In this document: in pieces, positions 26,911 through 35,733 of the stretch | Numbering within the stretch: the stretch's first letter is position 1 | How the letters are laid out: every line of letters starts with the position of its first letter | Assembly (NCBI GenBank): GCA_029932675.1 | Contig: JAOZPP010000001.1 | Span: 44,671-108,670, forward strand | DNA from: a bacterium | GTDB taxonomy: Bacteria > SM23-81 > DAOVCL01 | DNA: 64,000 nt | Direction of reading: 5' to 3' | Notes under the pieces: generated by a model | The model's database searches: none | Seen by the model: only the letters and a program-made list of their open reading frames with translations | What the model was told of the DNA's origin: nothing | Position numbers and translations under genes: made by a program

Positions 26911-27837
26911 TAAGTAACCTCATTTTCACCCAGAAATAGTCAAACCAGGTTAACGATAATATGACGAGGGATCTTAACAACCGGGGCAGGTTTAATGACC
27001 TACTAACTTCCTCCGAAAAAGCACCAAAGTTGTGAACTTTTTTAATGTCAAACAGATTTTCTATGACGGTAAGCATCTCCTCGCCCGTGCTGTTCTCGAA
27101 TGAAGTATCTAACTCTTGGTTTTCTCCGCTAACACCGTGCAGCTTACTTCTTCTTAGCAAGTACTTGTAATAAGCAGCATTTAACATATTCTTTAAACTC
27201 TTCAGCCTCCTTGAGTAGGACCAGGTTAGCGGGAAACAAGCATTAACAACCCGAATTATTCATGAACTGAAAATGAATTGGCATAAATTTTTCAAGGCCA
27301 ATGATTTGTGTATTTGTTTCGTAGGGACAGACATTTATGTCCGTCCGCTTCCTCGAACTCCCTACAGCAAGAGACCTCAGCGATTTAAGAGGTGCTGTGA
27401 ATTTATGAATAATCCGGGACAATAACTTCGAGGCTCTGACTTACTTTGGTTTTAAAGGTCCCTCCTTTTCCTCCCCAAATTCGCTCAGAAAAAAGGAACC
27501 ATCCGCCCGGTTTTAATGAATGAAAAATCTGCACACAAAGTCTCTCAATTTCCGGAATATGATGTAAAGCATCCCAAGCTGTAACCAGATCATATTTGTT
27601 TGGAGTTAACTCGTATTTATTCAAATCCGCCACAATCCAGTTGATTTTCCCTAGGGGTTTTTGCTTCAGTTGACTATGATATTTTTTAGCTACGTTGATT
27701 TCCCTTTCACTACAATCCACAGCATCGACAATTTTCCCGGCCCATGCCATTTCTAAACTCAGCCACCCTGCACCGCGACCAAGATCAAGCGCTCTATCCC
27801 CGCGGCATCCCCTGGCAAACAGAGTCAAGGTTCTCCG
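26852..27837 (-). pseudogene. Class I SAM methyltransferase split by a miniature element
   Basis: The N-terminal half (about 27837-27419) carries motif I RALDLGRGAGWLSLEMA, then VDAVDCSE and LHHIPEIERL plus LKPGGWFLFSERIW. It stops early at VIVPDYS, where the last four residues and the stop codon come from the inverted repeat of an inserted element. The C-terminal half continues from 27245 to 26852 (ACFPLTWSYSRRLKSL, later EEMLTVIENLFDIKKVHNFG). Removing 27250-27418 plus one copy of the 4-bp duplication joins both halves in the same frame. The N-terminal end is also lost at the junction with the acyl carrier gene. Motif I has R where the family usually has C or S. Confidence 0.78.
27250..27418. 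mobile_element. Miniature inverted-repeat element, copy A (169 bp)
   Basis: The ends are CCCGAATTATTCATGAA and, inverted, TTATGAATAATCCGGG. A 4-bp direct repeat ACAA flanks it (27246-27249 and 27419-27422), as expected of a target-site duplication. It has no coding capacity, so it would need a transposase supplied in trans. It is inserted in the methyltransferase gene. Copy B, about 80% alike by eye in the second half, lies inverted at 29297-29465. Confidence 0.8.
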
Positions 27838-28024
27838 AAATAAGCTCCTCATCCTCAACCTGAATGCCAAATGTCTCCTCGACGAAGGAAACCAATTCGA
27901 GAACTCCAGTTGAATCGATGATCCCCTTTTCCAGAAAGGAATCATTGTTCTTAAGCTTATCTTGGTTGTGTCCAAACGGGAAATTATCAAAAATGAATTT
28001 TCTAATCTGTTCCTCAATGGACAT
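27794..28024 (-). pseudogene. Acyl carrier protein, C-terminally truncated
   Basis: The reading frame of 76 residues is a typical acyl carrier protein: the phosphopantetheine serine lies in GIIDSTGVLELV, followed by SFVEETFGIQVEDEEL. After ENLDSV the frame changes to CQGMPRG and stops, where family members continue with another helix of about 10-15 residues. The ATG at 28024 is preceded by GCAGGAGAAGC. The nucleotides after ENLDSV are shared with the methyltransferase in another frame, so a deletion probably joined the two genes. It may be non-functional. Such carriers are regular members of exosortase EPS loci. Confidence 0.75.
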
Positions 28025-28112
28025 CTCTGCTTCTCCTGCAGAAGGGTTCAACATAAAGAACAGGGATTAAACCGTTCAAGTCGTTTGGCCGTTTAAATAG
28101 TTCACAACCAGC

Positions 28113-28952
28113 TTAAGGAAAATTGGTATTCCTAAGCACCTCCTCTACCGGGGCGAATTCAAAGTCCCGGAGAAGTTTCTTGATTTTAATCTCTGTCACA
28201 TCTAAGTTGGTGTAAGTCCGGAACTTACTCAAAAATTTAAGCTCAACCTTTGGGGGAGTGGGATCTATCTCCCAGGGGTGGAAATAGATAATGGCCGGTT
28301 TACCCTCTGAATTAATCTTCCTTATCCCCTTCTTCACGAACCAATATGGATAAATCCTCAAATAGCCTCCGCCAGCTATGGGCATATTTCTTCCCCACAG
28401 CCGATAGGTGGACAAGGGAAATTCGAAGAATCTCTTCCCACTCTCCAGCTTCACTCGATAAGGGAAGCGCGGAGCGGTGGGGACTCCATACCTATCGTGG
28501 AGGATAGGAAAGACGCTGGAGTCATATTCAAATCCCAATTCGCTTAGAATATCCCAAGCCCAAAAGGTATCAACTGTTATGGAAAAGCTTGGTGCTCTGT
28601 ACCCCCTAACCTTCACTCCGGAGACCTTTTCAATCGCCTCCATTGCCCTGGTTACATCTTCTCTAAACTCCTCTTTGCTCTGTTTATAGATTAACCGATG
28701 GGCATATCCATGGGTGGCTATCTCATGCCCTTCCTCCTTTATCTTAAGGACCAGCTCTGGAAATCTTTCGGCAATCCAACCGAGAACGAAAAAGGTGGCT
28801 TTTGTCCTTTTAACATTCAACAATTTTAAGATGTGAAGGAGGTTAGCCTCCACCCTGCTCTCACACTTATCCCAGTTCTTATATCCTATAACCTCATCGA
28901 ATTCAGAGGCCTGAAACCAGTCCTCCACATCTATGCTAAGGGCATTCTTCAT
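28113..28952 (-). CDS. Exosortase-locus polysaccharide deacetylase (DUF3473 type)
   Basis: This 279-residue deacetylase of the PuuE/XrtA-associated kind starts with NALSIDVEDWFQASEF (motif 1, catalytic and metal Asp residues). It has EIATHGYAHRLIYKQ with the two histidines, and RAPSFSITVDTFWAWDIL, then PAIIYFHPWEIDP at about 217-229, which is typical of the DUF3473 C-terminal extension. It probably deacetylates the growing exopolysaccharide. It is the best preserved gene between miniature elements A and B. Confidence 0.92.
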   Translation of the reverse strand: MKNALSIDVEDWFQASEFDEVIGYKNWDKCESRVEANLLHILKLLNVKRTKATFFVLGWIAERFPELVLKIKEEGHEIATHGYAHRLIYKQSKEEFREDVTRAMEAIEKVSGVKVRGYRAPSFSITVDTFWAWDILSELGFEYDSSVFPILHDRYGVPTAPRFPYRVKLESGKRFFEFPLSTYRLWGRNMPIAGGGYLRIYPYWFVKKGIRKINSEGKPAIIYFHPWEIDPTPPKVELKFLSKFRTYTNLDVTEIKIKKLLRDFEFAPVEEVLRNTNFP

Positions 28953-29925
28953 AACCTATTTCCAATGAAGCCCACATACAATTAGAAACTTTCCCGGCGG
29001 GTAAAACCATCCATAAACCACAGATGACCTCCCTTAACTAAAAACCCCCTGGGGAATGCGTTGAGGTTTCTCTCTAAACTATTTAACTGGGTGAACACAG
29101 ACTTCCGCGGATAAAATCAACACTGCTCGTGGCTTGTTACACTACGCTAAATTTCCTTCCCAGTGCTTATAGCTTGAAGAATGAAGTGGTTCTTATTTCG
29201 TTTCATTCACCTCCCCAGTAGCCAGTGACCCATAAAGGATGACCTGGGAAATATCAAATTTTCTACTTCTCTCAAGATCAAATCTGCAGATTTTATCCCG
29301 GATTATTCACAAATTCACAGCACCTCTCAAATCGCTGAGGCCTCTTGCTGTAGGGACTCCGCCTTAGCGGAGCCCGAGGAAGCGAACAGACTGTCCCTCC
29401 AAGACATAATACCTTAAATTTAAAAGGATTGTGCCATTTCGTTTCCAATTTGTGAACAATTGAGGTTAACGACTTTAAGGCAAAATATTCATAAACCACC
29501 GATGAGCACAAGTTTTCCCAGGCACAATCGCAACCCCCCAAAAAAACATCGTAGTTCGTTGATCGCAGCTCGTTACTTGTGAGGGGCCTCGGAGGAGCTT
29601 ACTATCGAAAACCTTTAACCACTTTAAAATGCCTCTCCCACCAGGGGACGAAGGATTCTCGAACCAGGTATAATCCTCACCCTCTCCCTAGTCCTCCCCC
29701 ATCAAGGGGGAGGAGACCTTCCTGAACGCCCACTCCTGTGAGCGAGGAGGTTCACTAAATTCAATTAAGTTGTCAAAAATCATAAGTGGGGGAGAGTTAG
29801 CCCCTCAAGCCTACCTGGAAAACCTTGCTCAAAAACAAGATCTTGCAAATTTTAGCACAAACAGCTAACTACATAGATGTTAACTCATCGTCTGCTCGCT
29901 TAGAACCTAAGGGGATAAGCAAGAT
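28953..29925. other. Gene-less stretch of 973 bp with repeats
   Basis: No convincing gene. It contains miniature element B (29297-29465), a CGTAG micro-repeat (29549-29580), and a 9-bp perfect hairpin TCCTCCCCC/GGGGGAGGA at 29692-29714. The rest is in-frame stop-rich on both strands. The size and position between cpsD and the deacetylase gene suggest that a gene was lost here, but no protein remnant was recognised. Confidence 0.55.
29297..29465. mobile_element. Miniature inverted-repeat element, copy B
   Basis: It starts CCCGGATTATTCACAAATT and ends AATTTGTGAACAATTGAGG, the same terminal repeats as copy A with a few changes, in inverse orientation. Length is about 169 bp. The shared core includes TACAGCAAGAGGCCTCAGCG read on the minus strand. 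Flanks TTAT and TTAA are only partly alike, suggesting an older insertion. Confidence 0.68.
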
Positions 29926-30660
29926 CTATCTTGTCTGCAGATTCCCCTTCCCAGATCTTCTGGTCCCCGGTCGCGGTTTCTTATAATACTTGTAGCCGTA
30001 ATACTTGTAGTCATAGTAATATGGAAGGACCTTCTTCGCGTTGTTCAGCACCACCCCAATCAGGTTCACCCCCCCCTCCCTGAGGAGGTCCACTGCCCTC
30101 TTAGCCACCTCCCTCTGGGTCTTCCCCGCCTCTATTACCAAGAGGACCCCGTCCATCTCAGAGCTCAAGATCAATGGGTCACTCACCGGGATGACTGGAG
30201 CACAGTCAACGACTATGGTTTGAAAGTAAAATTTGAGCTCGGAGAATATCTCTTTTATTAGGTTAGAGTTGAAAAGCTCCACTGGGCTTCCGTCCAAGAT
30301 CCCACTGGTGAGAACCTTCAGGTTCGGCAAGGGGGTGGATTTGAAACAGGTCTTCAAGGGAACCCCCTTAGTAAGAACTTCGGCTATTCCCCCCTCTCGT
30401 TCCAAACCAAAAAGGCTATGTTGAATCGGCCGGCGGAGGTCACAGTCCACCAAGAGAGTCTTGGTCTCCCTATATTTGGAAATGGCTATAGAGAGGAAAG
30501 CGGCCAGAGTACTCTTTCCTTCCCCCACAGATGGGCTGGTGATCAAGAAATTCTTCATCTCCCCTTGGGAGGATAACCCCCTGATCCGGGAGTAAAGCCT
30601 CCGGAACTCCGTGGGACCGGGAGACTCCTCGTCGTAAAAAGAGAGTATGTTGTTGTTCAT
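29926..30660 (-). CDS. CpsD/CapB-like tyrosine-protein kinase
   Basis: This 244-residue cytosolic BY-kinase has Walker A SPSVGEGKST (about 44-53), Walker A' TLLVDCDLRRP, and Walker B IVVDCAPVI. The C-terminus is a tyrosine cluster (YYYDYKYYGYKYY), which is the autophosphorylation site. It works with the separate Wzc-like membrane protein at 33145-34713 to control chain length and export. The division into two polypeptides is the Gram-positive-like arrangement, also common in exosortase EPS loci. Confidence 0.92.
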   Translation of the reverse strand: MNNNILSFYDEESPGPTEFRRLYSRIRGLSSQGEMKNFLITSPSVGEGKSTLAAFLSIAISKYRETKTLLVDCDLRRPIQHSLFGLEREGGIAEVLTKGVPLKTCFKSTPLPNLKVLTSGILDGSPVELFNSNLIKEIFSELKFYFQTIVVDCAPVIPVSDPLILSSEMDGVLLVIEAGKTQREVAKRAVDLLREGGVNLIGVVLNNAKKVLPYYYDYKYYGYKYYKKPRPGTRRSGKGNLQTR

Positions 30661-30831
30661 TTTACCTCAATGCGATGTTAACGACCAATAGTCAATATAC
30701 AATAATTAATTAGCAATGATCAATTAGCAAGCTCAAATTAAGAATTGAGCAATGGTCAATTAACAAGTGGGAGAAAAGCGAGATGTTCATTGATAATTGT
30801 CCACTGCTCATTGACCATTTTTACTTGCTTC
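30661..30831. repeat. CAATTAGCAA micro-repeat
   Basis: The gap between the TPR gene and cpsD is built from units such as AATTAGCAATGATCAATTAG, AGCAATGGTCAATTAAC and CACTGCTCATTGACC. A further short piece is at 31970-31985. It differs in sequence from the ACCT, CGTAG and TCCTGT repeats but has the same irregular short-unit style. Confidence 0.6.
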
Positions 30832-31950
30832 CTATTTCATAAAGACCTTGAGGAGGAGGTGGAAACCCTTGCTGTCGTTTTCAGCGAGCTTTAGGTTCCT
30901 TTTCGCCTTTTCATAGTCTGGGTTTATCCTTAATGCCTGTCTGAAGTGGTGGATTGCCCGTTCGTTGATATACTTGCAGAGGACGGTATAGGCTATCCCT
31001 AAATCGTTATGGATATCCGCAAAGTGGGGATTCTTCTTAGCAAAATCCTCTAAGCTTTGAATGTACTGCCTCATCGTGGTATCATCTATCTCATCCTCCC
31101 TATGTAGAAACCGGAGATAGAAGTCCAGGGAGAGGGATTCAGCTTGCGAAATGCCCTCCTCGTCCCTGGCCTGATTAAACTCCTTCCAAGCCTCCTCCAA
31201 TTGATCATTGAGGAGGTGCGCCTTTCCCCTCTCAAAACCCTCATTACGATAGCCAGGGTTCAATGTTGCCGCCTTTTCCATTGCTTCTAAGGCCTTCCTC
31301 TTCAGGTCTGTAGCCAGGGAGTAATCCTCCTTTACTATTCCATTGAGGATCAAGGCCAAGCTCAGGTTATAATATGCCTCTGCATAATAAGGATTGATCC
31401 CCACAGCTTTCTGAAAGCTGTCCGCAGCAAGCTTGCATTTTTGGGCCTTCAAATAGGCTGCCCCTAAGTTGTTATAGTAGTCCGCATAGTCAGGATCGAT
31501 GCTTAAGGCCCTCTGAAAGGATAAGATGGCCTCTGCGGTTCTCTCTAAAGCCAGTTGAGCTTTACCTAAATTGTTGTATATTTTAGAGATGCTCGGATTT
31601 GCCCTTATGGCCTCCTGAAATTCGGCAATCGCTTCCTCATACATTCCCTTTTCCAGGAAGGCTAAACCAACCCTGTTCTTCGCCTCCGCCTGATTAGAAC
31701 CTGCAAGGCTCTCGGAAAGCTTAAGAAGGGATTCAGTCTCTTCCTTCTTCTCCTCATGAAGGGATTTAACCAAGGCTAAAAGAGATTCGTCAGATATCTG
31801 CGGATCATAGGAAATTTCATAAGATTTTATTAAATTTCCTCCTTCGAAAAGGGAGCAAATTATCCTGTTTTGGAAGGCGTTATTTGATGTCTGAAGTAGA
31901 TATTCTTTCCCTTTAGCCTTTATGGAACTGCTAAAGCCAAAATTAGCCAT
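30832..31950 (-). CDS. TPR repeat protein of the EPS operon
   Basis: This 372-residue protein consists mainly of tetratricopeptide repeats. The clearest are GMYEEAIAEFQEAIRANP, AEAILSFQRALSIDPDYAD and the repeat at HHFRQALRINPDYEKA. An N-terminal domain of about 60 residues is not recognised. No signal peptide is seen, so it is likely cytosolic. I place the start at 31950, because GAGGAGG lies five bases ahead, rather than at the longer frame. TPR proteins are frequent partners of Wza/Wzc in exosortase loci, where they may scaffold assembly. It lies 56 bp after the STAS-HTH gene. Confidence 0.83.
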   Translation of the reverse strand: MANFGFSSSIKAKGKEYLLQTSNNAFQNRIICSLFEGGNLIKSYEISYDPQISDESLLALVKSLHEEKKEETESLLKLSESLAGSNQAEAKNRVGLAFLEKGMYEEAIAEFQEAIRANPSISKIYNNLGKAQLALERTAEAILSFQRALSIDPDYADYYNNLGAAYLKAQKCKLAADSFQKAVGINPYYAEAYYNLSLALILNGIVKEDYSLATDLKRKALEAMEKAATLNPGYRNEGFERGKAHLLNDQLEEAWKEFNQARDEEGISQAESLSLDFYLRFLHREDEIDDTTMRQYIQSLEDFAKKNPHFADIHNDLGIAYTVLCKYINERAIHHFRQALRINPDYEKAKRNLKLAENDSKGFHLLLKVFMK

Positions 31951-32005
31951 CTTCCTCCTCACAAACAAATCAATTAGCAAGTTAAAGTAAACCCCAAGTG
32001 AGCCA

Positions 32006-33145
32006 CTAATCGGTCATTGTTCCGCCGCCCAGGGAGGCAAATCTAATCCTCTTCTCCTTAGTATTCAACCCCCTTTCCCTTAACCGGCGGTATATTGTGG
32101 AAGCGCTGAGATTTATAAACCCATAAGCAGAGGTACTCAATTCCCTTTGAATCGATTTGGGGCCCAATTGAGGGTTCTGTTTTACTATCTTCACTATTTC
32201 GTTGAAATGGGTGGGACCCCTCCGCGAAGCTCCGAACCCTGCTTTGCGCCGAGCCTTAATAAGGGCAATTCTCTCCCTTTTCACCTTCTCCCACTCTTCC
32301 CTTAACTTCTCCCTCTCCCTCTCCAATAACCTCCTCTCCTCATCTAACTTTGCCCTCTCCTCCTTCAGTTTAGCCCATTCATCCTTCTCTGCCCCAGGCT
32401 GAACAGCGGGGGTCCCCTTAGAAGGGGCGGAAACAGACCTTTCGGCAAGTTCCTGACGCAGGGATTTTACTACAAGATGAAGGCGACGCAAACCGACTTT
32501 GGTATGACCATATCTCGCAGACCTAAGCACTTTCCTCACCTTCCAAACCCCATAGGTGGGATTCTCCTGCAATATCTCCTCTACCTTCTCCTCTATGGTA
32601 AGTTCCCTCTTCTCCGGAGGTGGCTCTCCTCTTGGAGGGAGTTTTTGTTCCTCCTCCATTAAGGGAGCGACCTCCTCTGATAACGATGGGGCCCTCTTCT
32701 CCAATGGCGGGGGCACAGCCTCCTCCACCTCAGGCTCCTCTGGCTGAATCATTATGGTCTCTTTAACCGGGGATATGGGGATTCCCAATCGGCGAAGAAA
32801 CCTTTTCTCGGCTTCCTCTACTGTATCAAATGATTGAATGAAATAATCAAGCTCCAAGAGTTGAAAGACCTCCTGTACTCCGGGTTGCATTGCTGCAAGC
32901 TTGATATCTCCTCCGCGACTGCGCACCTCCTTTATCTGCCCGGTAAATATACCCCATCCCGCACTGCTAATGTAATTCACCCCAGAGAGGTCCACAATTA
33001 CGCGCCATAGTCCCTTCTCTATGATGGTGGTCAAAGCCTTCTCCAAGTCATCAGCCGATTCGGCATCGAGCACCCCTCTCACCTCAACTATACATATCCT
33101 CCCCTCAGGAGGACCTACTGCCCTTATAGATATCTCAGCGCTCAT
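32006..33145 (-). CDS. STAS domain fused to two helix-turn-helix domains
   Basis: This 379-residue protein has an unusual layout. Residues 1-115 form a STAS domain (anti-sigma antagonist type), with VIVDLSGVNYISSAGWG holding the phosphorylatable serine region. A Pro/Glu-rich linker follows (about 120-190), then a transposase-like winged HTH (LQENPTYGVWKVRKVLRS). A Glu/Lys/Arg coiled coil (about 250-300) comes next, and finally a second, related HTH (VKQNPQLGPKSIQREL, then SASTIYRRLRERGL). The start overlaps the wzc stop (TAATG). It may link a phosphorylation signal to transcription of the locus; that is inference. Confidence 0.82.
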   Translation of the reverse strand: MSAEISIRAVGPPEGRICIVEVRGVLDAESADDLEKALTTIIEKGLWRVIVDLSGVNYISSAGWGIFTGQIKEVRSRGGDIKLAAMQPGVQEVFQLLELDYFIQSFDTVEEAEKRFLRRLGIPISPVKETIMIQPEEPEVEEAVPPPLEKRAPSLSEEVAPLMEEEQKLPPRGEPPPEKRELTIEEKVEEILQENPTYGVWKVRKVLRSARYGHTKVGLRRLHLVVKSLRQELAERSVSAPSKGTPAVQPGAEKDEWAKLKEERAKLDEERRLLEREREKLREEWEKVKRERIALIKARRKAGFGASRRGPTHFNEIVKIVKQNPQLGPKSIQRELSTSAYGFINLSASTIYRRLRERGLNTKEKRIRFASLGGGTMTD

Positions 33146-34713
33146 TAACCCCTTCCTTGGAAAAAGGTGAGGTAGAAAAAGATGGAAAGAAGAACTAAGA
33201 TAAAGAAAACCTTTAACCCAATGAATCTCTCCCTTTGCCTTAGCCTATGGGGGATCCCCATCCAGGGAATCGTTCCCAGGACAGGAAGTCCCAATAGAGC
33301 CTCCACTTCTTCAACTTTTTTAAAAGAGTGGTCCATATATTCGGTCAAAAACACCAAGCCAAAACCGGTCATAGAGCCGAGGATAAAACCTAAGAGGAGG
33401 AGTTTCCTGCGATCTGGTTTCACTGGTTTAAGGGGTTTGGTCGCCGGCTCCAGTATTTTGAACCTGTATTCTGCCTCTGCTCTTTTCAGGGATTCCTCGA
33501 TCTGAGAGCCCTGCGATTGCTCTAAGAACATATTGTAAAGCCTTCTGTTGGCCTCAACTTCATCCTGAAGCCTGGAAAGGGCCAGCTCCTGGGCAGGGCC
33601 TTTGGTCAAGCTCTTTGTATATTCACCAATGAAATTTAAGAGGTTCTCCCTCTTTCTCTTCAAAAACTCCATACTTTCCTTGGTTATCTCAGCCTCAGCC
33701 AAGTTAGAGGAGGAGGTTTCCTTCCTGATTAGTTGTTCAATTCTTCCCCGGATATCGGCAACAAGTTGGTTCAGCTTCACCACCTTTGCATCAGTCCAGG
33801 AATACCTCCCCAATAGCCCTGGTAGCTGGTCTATTGCCTTCCTTAGCTCATCTTTCAACCTGAGAAGTTGGGGAGAGGAATGGTGATTAAGGAGAGAAAG
33901 CTCCTGAGGGGTAAGCTTTGATTTGAGAAAATTTAGGTGATCCTCCGCCTCCTTTAACTCCATCTCGGTAGAGGAAATCATTGAATTTATCTGAGCTAAA
34001 TTGGCGGAGGTAATGGAATAGTCCTGAATTTGGCTTTTTAGCATCTTCTCCTTAAATTTGCGCAGTTTTTCCTCTGACTCCTTCAGTTTGGCTTGATAGA
34101 TCTCCAACTGCTCTTTGCTGAAGTTCAAGGCCTCCCGGATTCCTCCCAGTTCGCCCTTCAGAGTCTCTTGAATAAAGATCTCGCTTAAGGTCTTCGCCAC
34201 CTTATAGGCCCCCTCGGGAGTTGAGCTTCGTGCCTTTATCTTCAGGATGCCCTCCTGCTCAGAGTGAACATCAATTTTTCTCCGTAAAGAGTTAATTAAC
34301 CAGGTCTCCATAATTTGATCTACCGTAAGGTCAGGGTAATTAGGCTTGGCCTTCATCGCTTTCTCCCTAAGAAGAGGATTATTCATTAAGCCTAATTTAA
34401 CTATCAATTTACTCATATACTCCCGACAGGTGACTCTCCTCTTTAAGGCGTTGATCCACCATTGATACTCCCTACTTCCCGGCCTTTGGTCAGAACGGGA
34501 GCCAGGAACCATCCTCTGGACGGAGGAACTTAGGAAATTTGTCCCCCCAACCATAATGGTAGTGGAGGACTCATAAACTGGAGATATCTTATAACTTCCC
34601 AAAAATACGGTAAGGAGGATAACCACTAAGGGCAAGAGGAAGAGATGTTTCCTCCGTAAAAAAATCTGCCAATACTCTCTAATATCTACTTTAATTCCCT
34701 GTTCCAACTGCAT
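33145..34713 (-). CDS. Wzc/GumC-like polysaccharide chain-length protein
   Basis: This 522-residue polysaccharide co-polymerase has a Wzz domain, with the N-terminal membrane helix at about 28-46 and the following PVYESSTTIMVGG. The long periplasmic coiled coil is at about 180-400, and a proline-rich segment ATKPLKPVKPDRR sits before the C-terminal membrane helix. A second hydrophobic segment ends the protein. There is no kinase domain, because CpsD is separate. It controls chain length and connects synthesis to the Wza channel. Confidence 0.9.
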   Translation of the reverse strand: MQLEQGIKVDIREYWQIFLRRKHLFLLPLVVILLTVFLGSYKISPVYESSTTIMVGGTNFLSSSVQRMVPGSRSDQRPGSREYQWWINALKRRVTCREYMSKLIVKLGLMNNPLLREKAMKAKPNYPDLTVDQIMETWLINSLRRKIDVHSEQEGILKIKARSSTPEGAYKVAKTLSEIFIQETLKGELGGIREALNFSKEQLEIYQAKLKESEEKLRKFKEKMLKSQIQDYSITSANLAQINSMISSTEMELKEAEDHLNFLKSKLTPQELSLLNHHSSPQLLRLKDELRKAIDQLPGLLGRYSWTDAKVVKLNQLVADIRGRIEQLIRKETSSSNLAEAEITKESMEFLKRKRENLLNFIGEYTKSLTKGPAQELALSRLQDEVEANRRLYNMFLEQSQGSQIEESLKRAEAEYRFKILEPATKPLKPVKPDRRKLLLLGFILGSMTGFGLVFLTEYMDHSFKKVEEVEALLGLPVLGTIPWMGIPHRLRQRERFIGLKVFFILVLLSIFFYLTFFQGRG

Positions 34714-34788
34714 TTTTTATTGAAGTAAAATTTATTTTTAAGGGACTCATATACCTTCTCTAATACCATTTTTTCATTTAGCTCATCC

Positions 34789-35733
34789 TCACCGGGAGGA
34801 GAGCCTATCCACCAGGAGGTAGATTCCACTAAGCGTGCCCAAAATTCCAATTACATCCCTGGTTGTTCCCCAAAATCCCCTCCAAAACGTGGACTTACGG
34901 GGGACGAAAACCGTGTCTCCAGGCCTTAGAAGAAAAGGAGAAGGGACCCCGGAAGGTGATTCTTCCAAGTTAACCTTTGCCACCCGGGAATAGGGGAGCC
35001 CCTGGCTCACTACCGTCACCTCACTCAGCTTGGCCTCAGGTGTGGGACCTCCAGCCATCACGATGGCCGCCAGAAGGCTCATATTCTTCTCAATGGTATA
35101 GGCTCCAGGGCGGCTGACCTCACCATAGAGATAAACCCTTTTGCCTCCCAGCTCAGTCGATCCCCCTCCGGTTGATATTCCCGGTATATAGACTGTATCC
35201 CCTGATTTGAGGGAAGGGAGAAGGGAGGGGTCCCCTGTCTCCAGAAATTTGGTCAAGTCCACCAGAATTGGCCTCTGCCCTTGGCCTCTGATGATGGTTA
35301 CCCCACTCAAGATAGCGGTCTCCGTGGGACCTCCAGCCTCAAGGATAGCCTGCCAGAGGTTGGGGAGTGCCTCAAATGTATACTTGCCTGGGGTGAGAAC
35401 CTGCCCAGTAAGATATATCTTCTTACTTCCATATTGGGTAACAACCACAGTGGCCTGGGTAATCCCCTTGTTGTAGATAGAGATTTTTTCCACTATCTTC
35501 TTGCCCAATTGAGTAGGGGTGAGGCCGGCCGCGGTTACTGAACCTATTATGGGTAGGGTTATCTTACCATCCCGCCCTACCCTGACCTGAGCGTTCAGAT
35601 CGGGCTGCTGCCAAAACTGAATGGAGAGGACGTCATCTTGACCAATCACATACTCCCCAGCAACCAGGGAGAGCGACCAGAGAAGAAGAACGAATAAGAC
35701 GATTCCCCATTTTATATATCGGCAATCCATCAT
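34789..35733 (-). CDS. Wza-like polysaccharide export protein
   Basis: This 314-residue outer-membrane export protein has a signal peptide (about 8-26), then EYVIGQDDVLSIQFW, which opens the poly_export domain, and two SLBB domains (KKIYLTGQVLTPGKYTFE and KRVYLYGEVSRPGAYTIE). It has a short C-terminal membrane-like tail. No lipobox cysteine is evident, unlike E. coli Wza. It is the first gene of the minus-strand locus, and an 815-bp gap separates it from the divergent regulators. Confidence 0.92.
   Translation of the reverse strand: MMDCRYIKWGIVLFVLLLWSLSLVAGEYVIGQDDVLSIQFWQQPDLNAQVRVGRDGKITLPIIGSVTAAGLTPTQLGKKIVEKISIYNKGITQATVVVTQYGSKKIYLTGQVLTPGKYTFEALPNLWQAILEAGGPTETAILSGVTIIRGQGQRPILVDLTKFLETGDPSLLPSLKSGDTVYIPGISTGGGSTELGGKRVYLYGEVSRPGAYTIEKNMSLLAAIVMAGGPTPEAKLSEVTVVSQGLPYSRVAKVNLEESPSGVPSPFLLRPGDTVFVPRKSTFWRGFWGTTRDVIGILGTLSGIYLLVDRLSSR

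Noticed and set aside
26852-27187. Separate 111-residue hypothetical gene
   Set aside because: It is the C-terminal half of the interrupted methyltransferase; the frame continues upstream to the element boundary and joins exactly when the element is removed.
27403-28017. Methyltransferase read as a 204-residue intact protein starting at 28017
   Set aside because: The first 65 residues are the acyl carrier sequence in another frame and the last residues come from the miniature element; the product is a truncated fragment.
29293-29541. 82-codon minus-strand frame in the gap after cpsD
   Set aside because: It lies mostly within miniature element B and its composition follows the repeat, not a protein.
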